Origin: Phytomonospora sp040655735
GTDB taxonomy: Bacteria; Actinomycetota; Actinomycetes; Mycobacteriales; Micromonosporaceae
Length of the DNA stretch: 64,000 nucleotides
Reading direction: 5' to 3'
NCBI RefSeq assembly: GCF_040655735.1
Contig: NZ_JBFAKK010000016.1
Location: 62,001 to 126,000 of the forward strand
The notes under the pieces are model-generated. The model saw nothing but the letters and a program-made list of their open reading frames with translations, searched no databases and had not been told where the DNA came from. Made by a program: the position numbers and the translations under genes. This document shows, in pieces, positions 63,950 to 64,000 of this stretch. Positions within the stretch are counted from its first letter, which is position 1. Every line of letters starts with the position of its first letter.

Positions 63950-64000
63950 CTACTTGCCGTCACGGTGTCGGGCCACCGTGCCGGTCGGGGGAGGGCTACT
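63950..64000 (-). CDS. 3' end of a further gene (partial)
   Basis: A reverse-strand frame entering from the right edge ends PPPTGTVARHRDGK at a TAG at 63950-63952, 52 bp before the next start. By analogy with cassette A this should be a small helical partner gene, but only 16 codons are visible. Confidence 0.35.
   Translation of the reverse strand, partial: SSPPPTGTVARHRDGK

Overview
The window is high-GC actinobacterial chromosome. The evidence is the strongly GC-biased codon use, frequent GTG and TTG starts, a complete actinobacterial-type ESX/type VII secretion (T7SS) gene set (eccB, eccE, eccD, eccC, mycP and two WXG100 genes), a fused TrpE-TrpG enzyme behind a Trp-codon attenuator, and an ileS gene behind a T-box. 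I cannot name the genus from sequence alone; a non-mycobacterial, filamentous-type actinomycete fits.

Layout. (1) 1-3.1 kb is the edge of a lower-GC integrated element: two unknown genes and a serine recombinase. Its boundary has removed the 5' end of an AAA/DUF234-type ATPase gene, now a pseudogene to 4.36 kb. (2) 4.4-7.2 kb holds a decayed carbon-nitrogen hydrolase, a secreted M23-type peptidase and an HExxH lipoprotein. (3) 7.3-10.9 kb holds an NrtR-like Nudix regulator, divergent across two palindromic operators from a phosphorylase-fold protein and a four-helix membrane protein. These two proteins share a nearly identical glycine/asparagine tag; this is my candidate for an undescribed signalling or conflict module. 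(4) 11-12 kb is a TetR gene plus a SnoaL remnant bounded by an inverted repeat. (5) 12-28.7 kb is mostly housekeeping and transport: yidD, transporters, SDR, OsmC, SSS symporter/DUF3311, CDF exporter, valS, yefM-yoeB, folC, LCP, rarD, a membrane-anchored VOC protein and ndk. (6) 28.7-33 kb holds an orphan T7SS-type pair (WXG-like protein and DUF1023 hydrolase) and the attenuated trpEG gene. (7) 33-39 kb is a five-gene oligopeptide-type ABC importer. (8) 39-42.6 kb is T-box-ileS, with an in-frame 33-bp minisatellite. (9) 42.6-64 kb is the T7SS cluster. It is followed by two related accessory cassettes of YbaB-like, WXG-like and membrane proteins; the second runs off the right edge.

How it fits together. 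EccB, EccC, EccD and EccE would form the membrane channel, MycP the processing protease, and the two 96-109 aa WXG100 proteins the secreted pair. Two larger WXG-like proteins (42.65-43.6 and 47.4-48.8 kb) end in the same TWLTED tail and are likely substrates or chaperoned partners. A sequence GGGACAGCGG, placed 27-28 bp before a TAnnnT -10 box, precedes the WXG100 pair, eccD, mycP and the remote WXG/DUF1023 pair, with weaker forms before eccE and perhaps eccB. It appears to define a T7SS regulon that includes the remote pair. No eccA, PE or PPE gene is present in the window.
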